NCBI GenBank assembly: GCA_024236195.1
Contig: JACKKZ010000005.1
Coordinates: forward strand, 293,983 to 357,982
Reading direction: 5' to 3'
Origin: Sphingomonadaceae bacterium
GTDB taxonomy: Bacteria > Pseudomonadota > Alphaproteobacteria > Sphingomonadales > Sphingomonadaceae
Length of the DNA stretch: 64,000 nucleotides
Shown: positions 41,538 to 52,047 of the stretch, one piece after another
Position numbering within the stretch: position 1 is the first letter of the stretch
Layout: every line of letters starts with the position of its first letter
Translations under genes and position numbers: made by a program
The notes under the pieces: generated by a model
Seen by the model: the letters and a program-made list of their open reading frames with translations, nothing else
Database searches by the model: none
Told to the model about the DNA's origin: nothing

Positions 41538-42992
41538 ATGGATATCCCCCTCGGCCTTACCTTTGACGACGTCCTACTGCGTCCGGCCGAAAGCGATATC
41601 CTGCCCTCCATGGCCGATACACGCACACGGCTGACGCGCGATATTTCGCTCAATATCCCGATCCTGTCTGCTGCTATGGACACGGTGACAGAGGCCGACA
41701 TGGCGATCGTCATGGCGCAGTTGGGCGGCATTGGTGTGCTCCACCGCAACCTTGAGATCGAAGAACAGTGTGCGGCTGTGCGCGCAGTGAAACGGTTTGA
41801 AAGCGGCATGGTGGTCAACCCGATTACTATCGGTCCTGACGCGACGCTGGGTGAAGCGCAGGCGATCATGCAGGCGAACCGCATCTCCGGTATCCCGGTG
41901 ACTGACCGCGGTGGCAAGCTGGTGGGCATCCTCACGAACCGTGACGTGCGCTTTGCCGACAATCCTATGCAGCCCGTGCGCGAATTGATGACGCATGAAA
42001 ACCTCGCGACGGTCGGCCTCGGCGTTGGCCAGGACGAAGCCCGCCGCCTGCTTCATGCGCGCCGGATCGAGAAGCTGCTGGTGGTTGATGATGACTATAA
42101 GTGCATCGGCCTGATCACCGTGAAGGATATCGAGAAGGCAGTAACCTATCCCGATGCAACCAAGGATGCCGCCGGGCGCCTGCGCGTCGCCGCTGCCAGC
42201 ACTGTAGGCGAGAAGGGCTTTGCTCGCACCCAGGCGCTGATCGAAGCGGAAGTGGACGTGGTGGTGATTGACACCGCGCATGGCCATAACAAGGATGTCG
42301 CCCGCGCAGTGGAAGCAGCCAAGAAGCTGTCCAACTCAGTCCAGATCGTTGCCGGTAACGTCGCCACGGCAGAAGCGACCCGTGCGCTGGTCGATGCGGG
42401 GGCGGATGCGATCAAGGTCGGGATCGGTCCCGGCTCGATCTGCACCACTCGCGTCGTGGCGGGTGTCGGTGTCCCCCAGCTTACCGCTGTGATGGAAAGC
42501 GCAGAGGAAGCCGCCAAGTCCGGTGTTCCCGTGATTGCCGATGGCGGCTTGCGCACCAGCGGCGATGCGGCCAAGGCGCTGGCAGCAGGCGCATCAACCG
42601 TGATGGTCGGCTCCATGCTGGCAGGCACGGAGGAGGCACCGGGCGAAACCTTCCTCTACCAGGGCCGCAGCTATAAGAGCTATCGTGGCATGGGCAGTGT
42701 CGGCGCGATGGCGCGCGGCAGTGCGGACCGTTACTTCCAGCAGGACGTATCTGCGCAGAAGCTGGTGCCTGAGGGGATCGAAGGACAGGTGCCGTTCAAG
42801 GGCCCGGCGGCCAATGTCGTCCACCAGCTGGTCGGCGGGATCAAGGCGGCGATGGGCTATACCGGCTCCGCCACGATCAACGATCTGCGCGAGCGAGCGA
42901 AATTCGTACGCATCACCAATGCGGGCCTGTCGGAGAGCCATGTCCACGATGTGGCGATCACCCGCGAGGCGCCGAACTATCCGACGCGGTGA
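41538..42992 (+). CDS. guaB: Inosine-5'-monophosphate dehydrogenase
   Basis: 484 aa from the ATG at 41538 (MDIPLGLTFDDVLLRP); an in-frame GTG nine bases earlier is possible. A TIM-barrel is split by two CBS domains (about 95-205, MVVNPITIGPDATLGEAQAI and ELMTHENLATVGLGVGQDEA). The catalytic C302 is in GPGSICTTRVVAGVGVPQ, and the flap contains the RYFQQDV region and MGSVGAMARGSADRY. It oxidises IMP to XMP, the committed step to GMP. rsmB-like follows 3 bp later. Confidence 0.98.
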   Translation: MDIPLGLTFDDVLLRPAESDILPSMADTRTRLTRDISLNIPILSAAMDTVTEADMAIVMAQLGGIGVLHRNLEIEEQCAAVRAVKRFESGMVVNPITIGPDATLGEAQAIMQANRISGIPVTDRGGKLVGILTNRDVRFADNPMQPVRELMTHENLATVGLGVGQDEARRLLHARRIEKLLVVDDDYKCIGLITVKDIEKAVTYPDATKDAAGRLRVAAASTVGEKGFARTQALIEAEVDVVVIDTAHGHNKDVARAVEAAKKLSNSVQIVAGNVATAEATRALVDAGADAIKVGIGPGSICTTRVVAGVGVPQLTAVMESAEEAAKSGVPVIADGGLRTSGDAAKALAAGASTVMVGSMLAGTEEAPGETFLYQGRSYKSYRGMGSVGAMARGSADRYFQQDVSAQKLVPEGIEGQVPFKGPAANVVHQLVGGIKAAMGYTGSATINDLRERAKFVRITNAGLSESHVHDVAITREAPNYPTR

Positions 42993-42995
42993 GCC

Positions 42996-44177
42996 ATGAC
43001 CCCCGCCGCTCGTGTGCAGGCGGCGATTGAGCTGCTCGACGCCATCATTGACGCTGCGAAGGGGCAGGGTGCCCCTGCAGATCGCCTGATTTCTGACTAT
43101 TTCCGCACTCGCCGCTATGCCGGGAGCAAGGACCGGCGCGCGGTGCGCGAACTGGTCTATGCGGCAATCCGTGCTTGCGGGCCGATCCCCGCCAATGGCC
43201 GCGCGGCGATGTTGCGGCTTGCTGAGTGTGATCCGACAATTGTGCCCTTGTTTGATGGCACAGCCCACGGGCCTGCGCCGAAGCAGGACAGCGAAATGGC
43301 CGCAGCGGGCGGAATTGCGCCGGAGTGGCTGGAGCAACGCTTGGCGGCCTCTGAAATCGAAGGCGACGAAGCGCAGGCGCTGCTGGGCCGTGCACCGCTC
43401 GACCTCAGGGTCAACACGCTCAAGGCAGATCGCGCCACACTGGAATTGCCGGAGGCGGGGGAGCAACTGGCTGCACCGCAGGCCCTGCGTTTCGCATCCG
43501 GGCTGCAAGTGGAACAATGGGACGCCTACAAGTCCGGACAGGTCGAAGTGCAGGATCATGGTAGCCAGATCGCCTGCATGGCACTGGGCGCACAGCCCGG
43601 CGAGACAATTATAGACCTGTGCGCCGGGGCAGGGGGCAAGACGCTTTCGCTCGCTGCAGCGATGGACAATCGCGGGATGCTGGTCGCGTGTGACACGGAT
43701 AAGCGGCGGCTGGGCAACCTCCGGCCGCGTGCCGCGCGTGCCGGGGCGGCTATTGTCGAAACGCTGCTGCTCGATCCGGGCAAGGAGCTGGAGATGCTCT
43801 CCCACCTTGCGGGCAAGGCCGATGCCGTGCTGGTGGATGCGCCCTGTTCGGGCACCGGTACGTGGCGGCGCAACCCCGAAGCGCGCTGGCGACTCAATGC
43901 CGAGTCGCTGGACCGATTCGCTGCTGCGCAAGATCGTTTGCTGGCCATCGCTGCCCGTCTGGTGAAGCCGGGCGGACGGATCACCTACATCACCTGCTCG
44001 CTGCTCGACATGGAAGGGGCCGGGCGCGTGGAAGCCTTCCTTTCCGCGCATTCCGGCTGGTCAGCGCGGGCTCCCGCGCTCCCACTTGGGCGACCACGCG
44101 GGGAAGGTTTGCGCCTTACTCCGTGTCATGACGGTACGGACGGGTTTTTCGTCGCCTGCCTCGATTCGACATGTTAG
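42996..44177 (+). CDS. rsmB: RsmB/NOP family class I SAM-dependent RNA methyltransferase
   Basis: 393 aa, starting 3 bp after guaB. N-terminal NusB-like helical part (AAIELLDAIIDAAKGQGAPA, KDRRAVRELVYAAIRA), then the methyltransferase core: IIDLCAGAGGKTLSLAA (SAM site), DAPCSGTGTWRRNPEARW with one catalytic cysteine, and YITCSLLDMEGAGRVEAFL with the second. This two-cysteine layout is that of m5C RNA methyltransferases acting on 16S rRNA (RsmB at C967 in E. coli). The exact target is inferred from family membership. Cotranscribed with guaB. Confidence 0.88.
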   Translation: MTPAARVQAAIELLDAIIDAAKGQGAPADRLISDYFRTRRYAGSKDRRAVRELVYAAIRACGPIPANGRAAMLRLAECDPTIVPLFDGTAHGPAPKQDSEMAAAGGIAPEWLEQRLAASEIEGDEAQALLGRAPLDLRVNTLKADRATLELPEAGEQLAAPQALRFASGLQVEQWDAYKSGQVEVQDHGSQIACMALGAQPGETIIDLCAGAGGKTLSLAAAMDNRGMLVACDTDKRRLGNLRPRAARAGAAIVETLLLDPGKELEMLSHLAGKADAVLVDAPCSGTGTWRRNPEARWRLNAESLDRFAAAQDRLLAIAARLVKPGGRITYITCSLLDMEGAGRVEAFLSAHSGWSARAPALPLGRPRGEGLRLTPCHDGTDGFFVACLDSTC

Positions 44178-44236
44178 CTTCTGGCGCTATGGTTGGTTCT
44201 GAAACCCCCTCTGCGCCTTCGTTTAAGGAGTTAATC

Positions 44237-44740
44237 ATGCGCTTTGCCGGACCCGCTGCTGCCTTGTCCCTGTTGCTGGCTGTTTCCGCCAGTGTTGGTC
44301 ATGGAGCGGAGCGAGCGCCCGCACCGCGCGCAGCGATGCTGATCGCAGAAGGGCGCTCTGCGCTGGAAGCGGGGCAGCCGCAGCGGGCGATTGATGCATT
44401 CGAGGCGGCACTGGCTGTCGATCCGGCCTATGCGCCGATCTATCTCGACCTGGCAGAGGCCGCGCGCCGCGAAGGGCTGCAGGGCAAGGCAATCCGTTAC
44501 TACCGCGAAGCGCAGGAGCGTGATCCGGGTAATCTCGCCGCAATCTCCGGCGAAGGGGAAGCGCTGGTGGAGAAGGGTGCGGTGGAAAAAGCGCGCAGCA
44601 ACCTCGCCAAGCTGCAATCCATGTGCGGCAATCGCTGCGAAGCCACCCGCCGCCTCGCCAGCGCTATTGCCCGAGGCCCGCAGCCGCGCATGCTGGCGGC
44701 TGAGACGGTCCTGCCGGACGCGAGCGTTTCGCAGAATTGA
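44237..44740 (+). CDS. Exported TPR-repeat protein
   Basis: 167 aa from the ATG at 44237, with AAGGAG 7-12 nt upstream; the open frame starts earlier at 44171. Signal peptide (LSLLLAVSASVGHGAE), then tandem tetratricopeptide repeats: IAEGRSALEAGQPQRAIDAF, EAALAVDPAYAPIYLDLAEA, ARREGLQGKAIRYYREAQER and the GEGEALVEKGAVEKARSNLA repeat, followed by a CGNRCEATRR pair of cysteines. A scaffold role in the periplasm is inferred; partners are unknown. It follows rsmB closely and may belong to the guaB transcript. Confidence 0.8.
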   Translation: MRFAGPAAALSLLLAVSASVGHGAERAPAPRAAMLIAEGRSALEAGQPQRAIDAFEAALAVDPAYAPIYLDLAEAARREGLQGKAIRYYREAQERDPGNLAAISGEGEALVEKGAVEKARSNLAKLQSMCGNRCEATRRLASAIARGPQPRMLAAETVLPDASVSQN

Positions 44741-44768
44741 GGTTCAATACCAAAGAGTAGGGCAATGA

Positions 44769-45437
44769 ATGAGCGACGGCAGCAAGGATGAAGGGCGTAG
44801 TGCATTAAAGACCCTCGGCATTGGCGGTGCTGTCGTTGTTGGGTTTGCTGCGATTGCAAGCCTTTTGGGTTCCCCGGCAGGGACACCTGAGGAGAAAGCT
44901 GCCCGTCAAGCTGATGTAGTGAAAGCCGAGCAAAAGGCGGAAGAGGATAAAGAGGCTTCGCTTGCTCAAGCTAAAGAGCGGGAAGCAGAAGTCGCGCTCG
45001 TTTGGTACAATCGTATCATAAGCATTTCTGAGGCTTGTGATTCATCTACGAGCGAGCTGCAGACTCAGTTCGAAGACATCGGCAATGGCTCAAATGTGTA
45101 CACAATCTATGAAACTGCGAGAACCACGCGTGATAAGTGTGGCGAAGCTTGGAAGGCATACGAAAGTCTAGAGGCACCCTCCGAGTTCTCTGGAGAGCTG
45201 CGTGACAAGGCGACAGAGACTTCTGAAGCATGTGCAAGTGCATTTTTTGCGAAACGTCAGTTTGCAGATATTGCGATGGAAATTGCTGACGGAGATCAGC
45301 GGCCTTCAAAGGTTGCTGAAGGCGTTGATTATGCGAAAGCCGGAGGTGCTGGCGTAATGCTCTGCGTTGCCAGCGCCATGGAAACGGCCACTTTGGCTGG
45401 TGCTGACCTTTCGGATATTTCTCCCAAAACCGACTAA
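44769..45437 (+). CDS. Unknown single-span membrane protein, lower GC than neighbours
   Basis: 222 aa. N-terminal transmembrane segment (LGIGGAVVVGFAAIASLLG, about 16-34), a highly charged coiled-coil-like stretch (RQADVVKAEQKAEEDKEASL, AQAKEREAEV, about 46-75), then a globular part with five cysteines (SEACDSS, RDKCGEAW, SEACASAF, VMLCVAS region). No named family recognised. Codon use is more A/T-rich than guaB, rsmB or rppH around it, suggesting later acquisition. Convergent with rppH, overlapping its stop by 4 bp. Confidence 0.7.
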   Translation: MSDGSKDEGRSALKTLGIGGAVVVGFAAIASLLGSPAGTPEEKAARQADVVKAEQKAEEDKEASLAQAKEREAEVALVWYNRIISISEACDSSTSELQTQFEDIGNGSNVYTIYETARTTRDKCGEAWKAYESLEAPSEFSGELRDKATETSEACASAFFAKRQFADIAMEIADGDQRPSKVAEGVDYAKAGGAGVMLCVASAMETATLAGADLSDISPKTD

Positions 45438-45910
45438 ATCAAATCGCGAAACGCTTCCAATACAGTGCGATAGACTCGCTTCTTGAAGGGGACGATCAAC
45501 TCTGGAAGCTGCTCCGGATCGACCCAGCGCCATTCGCAGAATTCGGGCGTTCCGTGCGCTTCAAGGTTGATGTCCCCGTCGCTGCCGTGGAAGCGCATCA
45601 GGAACCAGTCCTGCATCTGCCCCCGATATTTGCCGCCCCATAGTTTGCCGACCAGTTCGGGCGGCAGATCATAGGGGATCGGTTCTTCCATCTGTTTGAG
45701 GATTGTGACCATATCGCTGGTAACGCCAGTTTCCTCTTCCAGCTCGCGCAGCGCAGCGAGGACGAGGTCTTCGCCTTCATCCACCCCGCCTTGCGGCATT
45801 TGCCAGGCGCCCGAATCCTTGTTGTCGATCCGCATCCCGGCAAAGGCGAGGCCGCTCTCGTTGACCAGCATCACCCCCACACAGGGGCGATAGGCGAGGG
45901 TTTCGCTCAT
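45434..45910 (-). CDS. rppH: RNA pyrophosphohydrolase (Nudix)
   Basis: 158 aa. Opens YRPCVGVMLVNESGLAFAGM, then the Nudix box GGVDEGEDLVLAALRELEEE with TG (residues about 41-63), QDWFLMRF and CEWRWVDPEQLPELIVPFKK, all typical of the alphaproteobacterial RppH/IalA group. It removes pyrophosphate from the 5' end of mRNA to trigger RNase E decay; in this group dinucleoside polyphosphates are also cleaved. Its ATG overlaps the stop of the esterase gene (4 bp), so the two are cotranscribed in the order esterase-rppH. Confidence 0.93.
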   Translation of the reverse strand: MSETLAYRPCVGVMLVNESGLAFAGMRIDNKDSGAWQMPQGGVDEGEDLVLAALRELEEETGVTSDMVTILKQMEEPIPYDLPPELVGKLWGGKYRGQMQDWFLMRFHGSDGDINLEAHGTPEFCEWRWVDPEQLPELIVPFKKRVYRTVLEAFRDLI

Positions 45911-46860
45911 GCATTATGCTCCAGCGTCATGCGCATCGCGGCAAACATGGCGGCCATGTCCTTCTGCCCGCTGGGGATTGCCTTGCGGATATTGACGAAG
46001 CCGTGGATCGTTCCCCGCATTTCGAGATAGGTCACGTCCACCCCATTCTGGATCAAATGCGCCGCATATTCGCGCCCGGAATCGCGCAAGGGATCAAGCC
46101 CGGCGGTGATCAGCACGGTGGGCGGGGTCTTGCCGTGGTTCTCCCATTTTATCGGGTAGTTCTTCACGCTGTCTTCGTCCGCCGCATAGCAATCGGTGAA
46201 CCAGGCCATCGCTTCGCGAGTCAGCAGGAAGCCGTCGCCGAAACTGGCAAAGCTCTCATGATGCGCAATCGGGCTGGCGACCGGGTAGATCGGCACCTGC
46301 ATCACCATCGGCACGTCAGCTGGTTGGTCCGCCAGCGCCTGGGTAATGACGATTGTGAGGTTGCCGCCTGCACTGTCGCCCATGGTGACAAGGCCGGTTG
46401 TCTTGAGGCCAAGCGCGTCGGGGTTCGAGGCAATCCAGCGCGCAGCCGCTTCGCAATCTTCCGGTGCAGCGGGGAAGGGGTGCTCGGGCGCAAGCCGGTA
46501 ATCGACCGAGACGACCGGCAAGCCAGTCTCCGCCGCGATTTCGGTGCACAGGCTGTGATAGGATTCGAGGCAGCCGATAGTGAAGCCGCCGCCATGGAAG
46601 AAGGCGATGGTCGGGCGTTCTGTCGGCGTCTCCTGCGAATCGTATAGCCGCACGGGGATATCGCCCGCCGGTCCGGGGCAGGTGAGGTCGCGGATCACGG
46701 GCAGGTCACGCGCATCGGCATCGGCCATTTTCGCCATCGTGCGCGATGCTTCGCGGGCTTCGTCAAGCGCCAACTCGTGCAATTGCGGGCGATTCATCGC
46801 CTCCAGCATTCCGAGGAAAGCCTGCACATCGGCTCGGACAAAATGGGCATTATCGGACAT
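45907..46860 (-). CDS. Alpha/beta hydrolase, hormone-sensitive-lipase family esterase
   Basis: 317 aa from the ATG at 46860, with GAGGAGAGAG upstream. The oxyanion HGGGF is at 89-93, the nucleophile S163 in GDSAGGN, the acid D256 in ITAGLDPLRDSG and H286 in HGFVN, a complete HSL-family triad. YRLAPEHPFPAAPEDCEAA is also diagnostic. Cytoplasmic, no signal peptide; acts on short-chain esters in this family. A very long open frame extends antisense through korA, but it is a GC-bias artefact. Cotranscribed with rppH, divergent from korA. Confidence 0.92.
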   Translation of the reverse strand: MSDNAHFVRADVQAFLGMLEAMNRPQLHELALDEAREASRTMAKMADADARDLPVIRDLTCPGPAGDIPVRLYDSQETPTERPTIAFFHGGGFTIGCLESYHSLCTEIAAETGLPVVSVDYRLAPEHPFPAAPEDCEAAARWIASNPDALGLKTTGLVTMGDSAGGNLTIVITQALADQPADVPMVMQVPIYPVASPIAHHESFASFGDGFLLTREAMAWFTDCYAADEDSVKNYPIKWENHGKTPPTVLITAGLDPLRDSGREYAAHLIQNGVDVTYLEMRGTIHGFVNIRKAIPSGQKDMAAMFAAMRMTLEHNA

Positions 46861-47034
46861 GGAAAGGCTCTCTCCTCTGGATTGGCCGGGAAGATTAGCG
46901 TGCAAAATGGGCATTTCCACTCGACATTTTAGCCCTGAAAGGAAAAACTTCATTGCCGCATAGGGACGTGCAGCATAGTGCGCCCACGGTAACGCAGGAA
47001 ACAGCGCCTTTTGGCGGCGCACAAAGGAACTTAG

Positions 47035-48918
<1,884 letters not shown>

Positions 48919-48954
48919 GGTCAAGTGATGTGCAAACTTCGGTTGTGAGGGACA

Positions 48955-49371
48955 ATGAGTCCTAATCGTATCTTTATTTCCCTACTGATTGTTCTGGCGA
49001 TCTATGTGTTGGGCGCGGTAGCCATATCATTCCTGCCGTTGCGCCCCCAAAACGTGTGGGTTGCGTTTGGCGCTGGAGCGATCCTGTTCTTGATCGCGGG
49101 TATCCGAATATCGCCGCTACGCCGAAAAATACAGGCAGAATACGGGTTCGAGACGAGTACAATAGAGTGGCCAATTTGGGCATATTGGGCATTCCGCCTG
49201 TCAGGCGCTGTATTTATGGCGTTGATTCTATATAATTTGCTTCCGCTATTTATTGAAGAAAACAGGGTGCAGGACGTCTATTTTTTCGGTGCCCTGACCG
49301 GTTATGCTATTTCTGGATTTTACAATCCTAAGGTGATGGACAAACAGAATGAACGCACCAACCAAAATTGA
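48955..49371 (+). CDS. Small membrane protein between korA and korB
   Basis: 138 aa, four hydrophobic segments: IFISLLIVLAIYVLGAVAIS, VWVAFGAGAILFLIAGIRI, LSGAVFMALILYNLLPLFI and VYFFGALTGYAISGFY. No named family recognised. It starts 36 bp after korA and overlaps the korB start by 23 bp. Codon use is more A/T-rich than in korA or korB, and the two kor genes are normally adjacent, so this looks like an insertion into the operon. A role in the kor complex is possible but not supported by sequence. Confidence 0.75.
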   Translation: MSPNRIFISLLIVLAIYVLGAVAISFLPLRPQNVWVAFGAGAILFLIAGIRISPLRRKIQAEYGFETSTIEWPIWAYWAFRLSGAVFMALILYNLLPLFIEENRVQDVYFFGALTGYAISGFYNPKVMDKQNERTNQN

Positions 49372-50374
49372 AACCACCCTCAAGGATTGGGAAACCGATC
49401 AGGAAGTCCGCTGGTGCCCGGGTTGCGGGGATTATGCGATCCTGAAGGCGGTGCAGCGCACCCTGCCGCAGATCGGGGCGGACCCGGCGAACACGGTGTT
49501 CATCAGCGGGATCGGCTGCTCCAGCCGCTTCCCCTATTACATCGAAAGCTACGGCTTCCACACCATCCACGGCCGCGCACCGACCTTTGCGACCGGGGCG
49601 AAGCTTGCCAATCCCGATCTCGACGTATGGATTGTGACGGGTGATGGTGATGGCATGTCGATTGGCGGCAACCACACGATGCACCTGCTGCGCCGCAATC
49701 TCGATTGCCAGATCATGCTGTTCAACAACGAGATCTATGGCCTGACCAAGGGGCAGTATTCGCCGACCAGCCGCGTGGGGACGACTTCGCCCACCACGCC
49801 CGCCGGCTCGATCGACCGCCCGGCGCAGCCCTGCGCCTTTGCGCTCGGCTCTGGCGCTCGCTTCGTGGCGCGCGGCTTTGACGTGTCAAAGAACCTGCCT
49901 GACGTGTTGATCGCCGCCCATGCGCATAAGGGCGCAGCCTTCATCGAAATTTTCCAGAATTGCATCGTCTATAACAAGGACGTTTTTGACGATTTCGCCG
50001 CGCCCAAGGGTGCCGAAGATCGCCAGCTGTGGCTTGAACACGGCCAGCCCATGCTGTTCGGTTCGGAAAAGACCGGCGGGGTGAAGGGCATCACGCTCAA
50101 CCATGTGACCTGCGGGCTGGAAGTGGTCGATGTGGTCGATGGCGACTGGGAAGCCGCCAATGTACTGGTCCACGACAAGGCCAACCGCCTGATCGCGCAT
50201 ATGCTGGTCGAAATGCCCTTCGGTCCGTTCCCGATGGCGCTGGGCGTCCTCTATGACGACCCGCGGCCGAGCTATGAAACCGAAGTCGTCGCCGAAAACG
50301 CGCGACTGGCGGCAGGGAAGGAGCCGAATTTGGCAGCGCTGCTGGCGAAAGGGCAGACCTGGACGGTGGAGTAG
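49349..50374 (+). CDS. korB: 2-oxoacid:ferredoxin oxidoreductase subunit beta, 2-oxoglutarate-type
   Basis: 341 aa. Cysteine motif WCPGCGDYAI near 22-31 and CSSRFPYYIESYGFHTIHGR, then the thiamine diphosphate site IVTGDGDGMSIGGNHTMHL with the NNEIYGLTKGQYSPTS loop. It is the catalytic partner of the korA product. Start at MNAPTKIETTLKDWETD lies inside the end of the preceding small membrane gene, so translation is likely coupled to it. Length is normal. The family transfers electrons to ferredoxin; the acceptor is not visible here. Confidence 0.94.
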   Translation: MNAPTKIETTLKDWETDQEVRWCPGCGDYAILKAVQRTLPQIGADPANTVFISGIGCSSRFPYYIESYGFHTIHGRAPTFATGAKLANPDLDVWIVTGDGDGMSIGGNHTMHLLRRNLDCQIMLFNNEIYGLTKGQYSPTSRVGTTSPTTPAGSIDRPAQPCAFALGSGARFVARGFDVSKNLPDVLIAAHAHKGAAFIEIFQNCIVYNKDVFDDFAAPKGAEDRQLWLEHGQPMLFGSEKTGGVKGITLNHVTCGLEVVDVVDGDWEAANVLVHDKANRLIAHMLVEMPFGPFPMALGVLYDDPRPSYETEVVAENARLAAGKEPNLAALLAKGQTWTVE

Positions 50375-50385
50375 GGCTTTTTTGG

Positions 50386-50421
50386 TTTTTGATCACGCAA
50401 AGGCGCAAAGGCGCTAAGAAG
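50386..50421 (+). repeat. Left inverted repeat of the GxxExxY cassette
   Basis: T-run, then CACGCAAAGGCGCAAAGGCG followed by CTAAGAAG. It ends 5 bp before the ATG of the GxxExxY gene and so also covers the place of its ribosome-binding site. Confidence 0.9.
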
Positions 50422-50426
50422 TCGTG

Positions 50427-50816
50427 ATGGATATTGAGCGTTGTGCCAAAGTTGCAGTGGATTGTGGCTTCCAGCTTCACAAGGAGTTGGGGCCCGGTCT
50501 GTTGGAATCTGTCTATGAAATCTTGCTGTTCGAGAGCCTGAGAGAACGCGGGTTAGAAGTGAGGCGGCAGGTGCCAGTTCCTATCAAGTTTAAAGGCGTT
50601 GTCGTGGACAACGCGTTTCGGATTGACTTGCTTATTGAGAACACGCTTGTGATTGAGCTGAAGTCAACTGAGCGCGATAGCGCTCTCTACCCCAAGCAAT
50701 TGCTTACCTATTTGCGATTGATGGATTTGCCCTTGGGACTGCTGATGAACTTCGGCCAAGAGACCTTCAAGCAAGGCGTGAAGCGAGTGGTGAATAACCA
50801 CCGCGAGGGAAGCTGA
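50427..50816 (+). CDS. GxxExxY protein, PD-(D/E)XK nuclease-like
   Basis: 129 aa from the ATG at 50427 (a GTG one codon earlier is also open). The naming motif is G24-LLE27-SVY30 in LGPGLLESVYE. Then FRIDLLIENTLVIELKS gives D67 and E77-L-K79, a PD-(D/E)XK nuclease-type metal site; the C-terminal QLLTYLRLMDLPLGLLMNFG is also conserved in this family (TIGR04256-like). Family members are small, often multi-copy and of unknown function; endonuclease activity is inferred from the fold motif. The gene fills an inverted-repeat-bounded unit next to korB. Confidence 0.9.
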   Translation: MDIERCAKVAVDCGFQLHKELGPGLLESVYEILLFESLRERGLEVRRQVPVPIKFKGVVVDNAFRIDLLIENTLVIELKSTERDSALYPKQLLTYLRLMDLPLGLLMNFGQETFKQGVKRVVNNHREGS

Positions 50817-50821
50817 ACACC

Positions 50822-50857
50822 TTCTTTGCGCCTTTGCGCCTTTGCGTGAGAAAAAAC
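50822..50857 (-). repeat. Right inverted repeat of the GxxExxY cassette
   Basis: CTTCTTTGCGCCTTTGCGCC followed by TTTGCGTGAGAAAAA, starting 6 bp after the gene's stop codon. Reverse complement matches the left end. Confidence 0.9.
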
Positions 50858-51029
50858 TCTGTGTTGTTTCCTACTGCGCTGAACCGATGCTACCCTGTCG
50901 CAATGTCGCAAGCTAAGCGCCTCTTTTCCCGTCCTTCCTTCCTGCAAGAGACGGCGCAGCTTTTCTCCCCTTGGACAGTGTTCCATGTGTTCCATCTCCA
51001 ACAAACCCCAACACAGGTAACCCAGCCCA

Positions 51030-51932
51030 ATGGATAACCTCACCCACTCTCTCGTCGGTGCATTGCTGGGGCAGGCGGGGCTCAAGAAGAAGACGGGGCT
51101 CGCCATGCCTGCGCTCATCATCGGGGCGAACTTGCCCGATGTCGATGCGGCTTGCTTCCTGTGGTTGGAGGGGGTGGAGCATCTCGGTTTCCGGCGCGGG
51201 ATCACGCACGGGCCGCCAGCCTGGGTGCTGCTGCCGCTGGTGTTGGCGGGCGGGCTATGGGCGTTTGACCGCTGGCAGGCGAAACGCGGCACACGCCCAG
51301 AGGGGCGGCTGCCGGTGCATTTCGGCTGGCTCTATGCGCTGGCCTTCCTCGCCTGCCTCACCCACCCGGCGCTCGACTGGCTCAATGTCTATGGCATCCG
51401 CCTGCTGGAGCCGTTCTCCAGCCGCTGGTTCTATGGCGATACGCTGTTCATCATTGACGTATGGCTTTGGATGCTGATGGGTTTCGCCACGTGGTTCTCG
51501 CTGCGGCGGGAGAAGCGGGGCGGGGAGTGGAAGCGGCCTGCGCGGATCGCGCTGGTGGTGGCGCTGGGGTATATCGGGGTGAATGGGGCGATTAGCTCGG
51601 CCACCAGTGCCATGGCATCTGGCCAGCCAGCCATTGCTAGTCCATCGCCACTCATGTCGTGGAAACGTGAGGTGATTGAGCCGCATGGACGGGGGCAATG
51701 GCTAATCAACGGGACCAAAGTTGGTGATTGCGCACTTGCTGCCGCTATTGCTGGTAGATCGGTAAACTCGCAAACCGACGCCTTCCTCTTCTGGTCCCGC
51801 GCACCCTTTGCCGAGCGGGCACCCGACGGCTCGGTAATCCTGCGCGATGCGCGCTTCTACGATCCGCGCGCGCGGGATCGCTTCTCTGTCGCTTTGCCCG
51901 ATGTGAAATGTGAGGAACTTACGTCCCCTTGA
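51030..51932 (+). CDS. YdjM-type membrane-bound metal-dependent hydrolase
   Basis: 300 aa. Metal-binding motifs of the LexA-regulated YdjM/YbcI group: MDNLTHSLVGALLGQAGL, LIIGANLPDVDAACF, RRGITHGPPAWVLLPL and CLTHPALDWLNVYGIRLLEP, interleaved with four or five transmembrane segments; the C-terminal about 120 residues are soluble. Substrate unknown; a lipid or phosphate ester is often assumed. A short duplicate of sequence found at 36131 lies about 55 bp upstream of the start. A family D palindrome follows the stop. Confidence 0.85.
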   Translation: MDNLTHSLVGALLGQAGLKKKTGLAMPALIIGANLPDVDAACFLWLEGVEHLGFRRGITHGPPAWVLLPLVLAGGLWAFDRWQAKRGTRPEGRLPVHFGWLYALAFLACLTHPALDWLNVYGIRLLEPFSSRWFYGDTLFIIDVWLWMLMGFATWFSLRREKRGGEWKRPARIALVVALGYIGVNGAISSATSAMASGQPAIASPSPLMSWKREVIEPHGRGQWLINGTKVGDCALAAAIAGRSVNSQTDAFLFWSRAPFAERAPDGSVILRDARFYDPRARDRFSVALPDVKCEELTSP

Positions 51933-51933
51933 T

Positions 51934-52022
51934 TCGTCATTGCGAGCGTAGCGACGCAATCCAGTGCGTCGCGCGAAACGCTCTGGATTGCCACGGTGAC
52001 TGCGTCACCTCGCAATGACGAT
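51934..52022. repeat. Family D (CGTCATTGCGAG) inverted repeat, copy 2
   Basis: CGTCATTGCGAGCGTAGCGA ... GCAATCCAGTGCGTCGCGCG ... CGCTCTGGATTGCC ... CCTCGCAATGACGATG. Same ends and centre as 30575-30670. It lies between the hydrolase stop and the photolyase start, so it may end or process the upstream transcript. Confidence 0.85.
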
Positions 52023-52047
52023 GAATGGGAAACTGAGGCAATCTGCA

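Larger units (their letters stand above)
50386..50857. mobile_element. Putative GxxExxY cassette bounded by near-perfect inverted repeats
   Basis: The left end TTTTTGATCACGCAAAGGCG, continuing CAAAGGCGCTAAGAAG (50386-50421), and the reverse complement of the right end, TTTTTCTCACGCAAAGGCGC, continuing AAAGGCGCAAAGAAGG (50822-50857), match over about 34 bp with few differences. The only gene inside is the GxxExxY protein. Both ends consist of tandem 8-9-bp units (CGCAAAGG). The ends resemble repeats at 14724-15024, 62269-63211 and 35239-35267. Treating the unit as mobile is inference. Confidence 0.7.
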
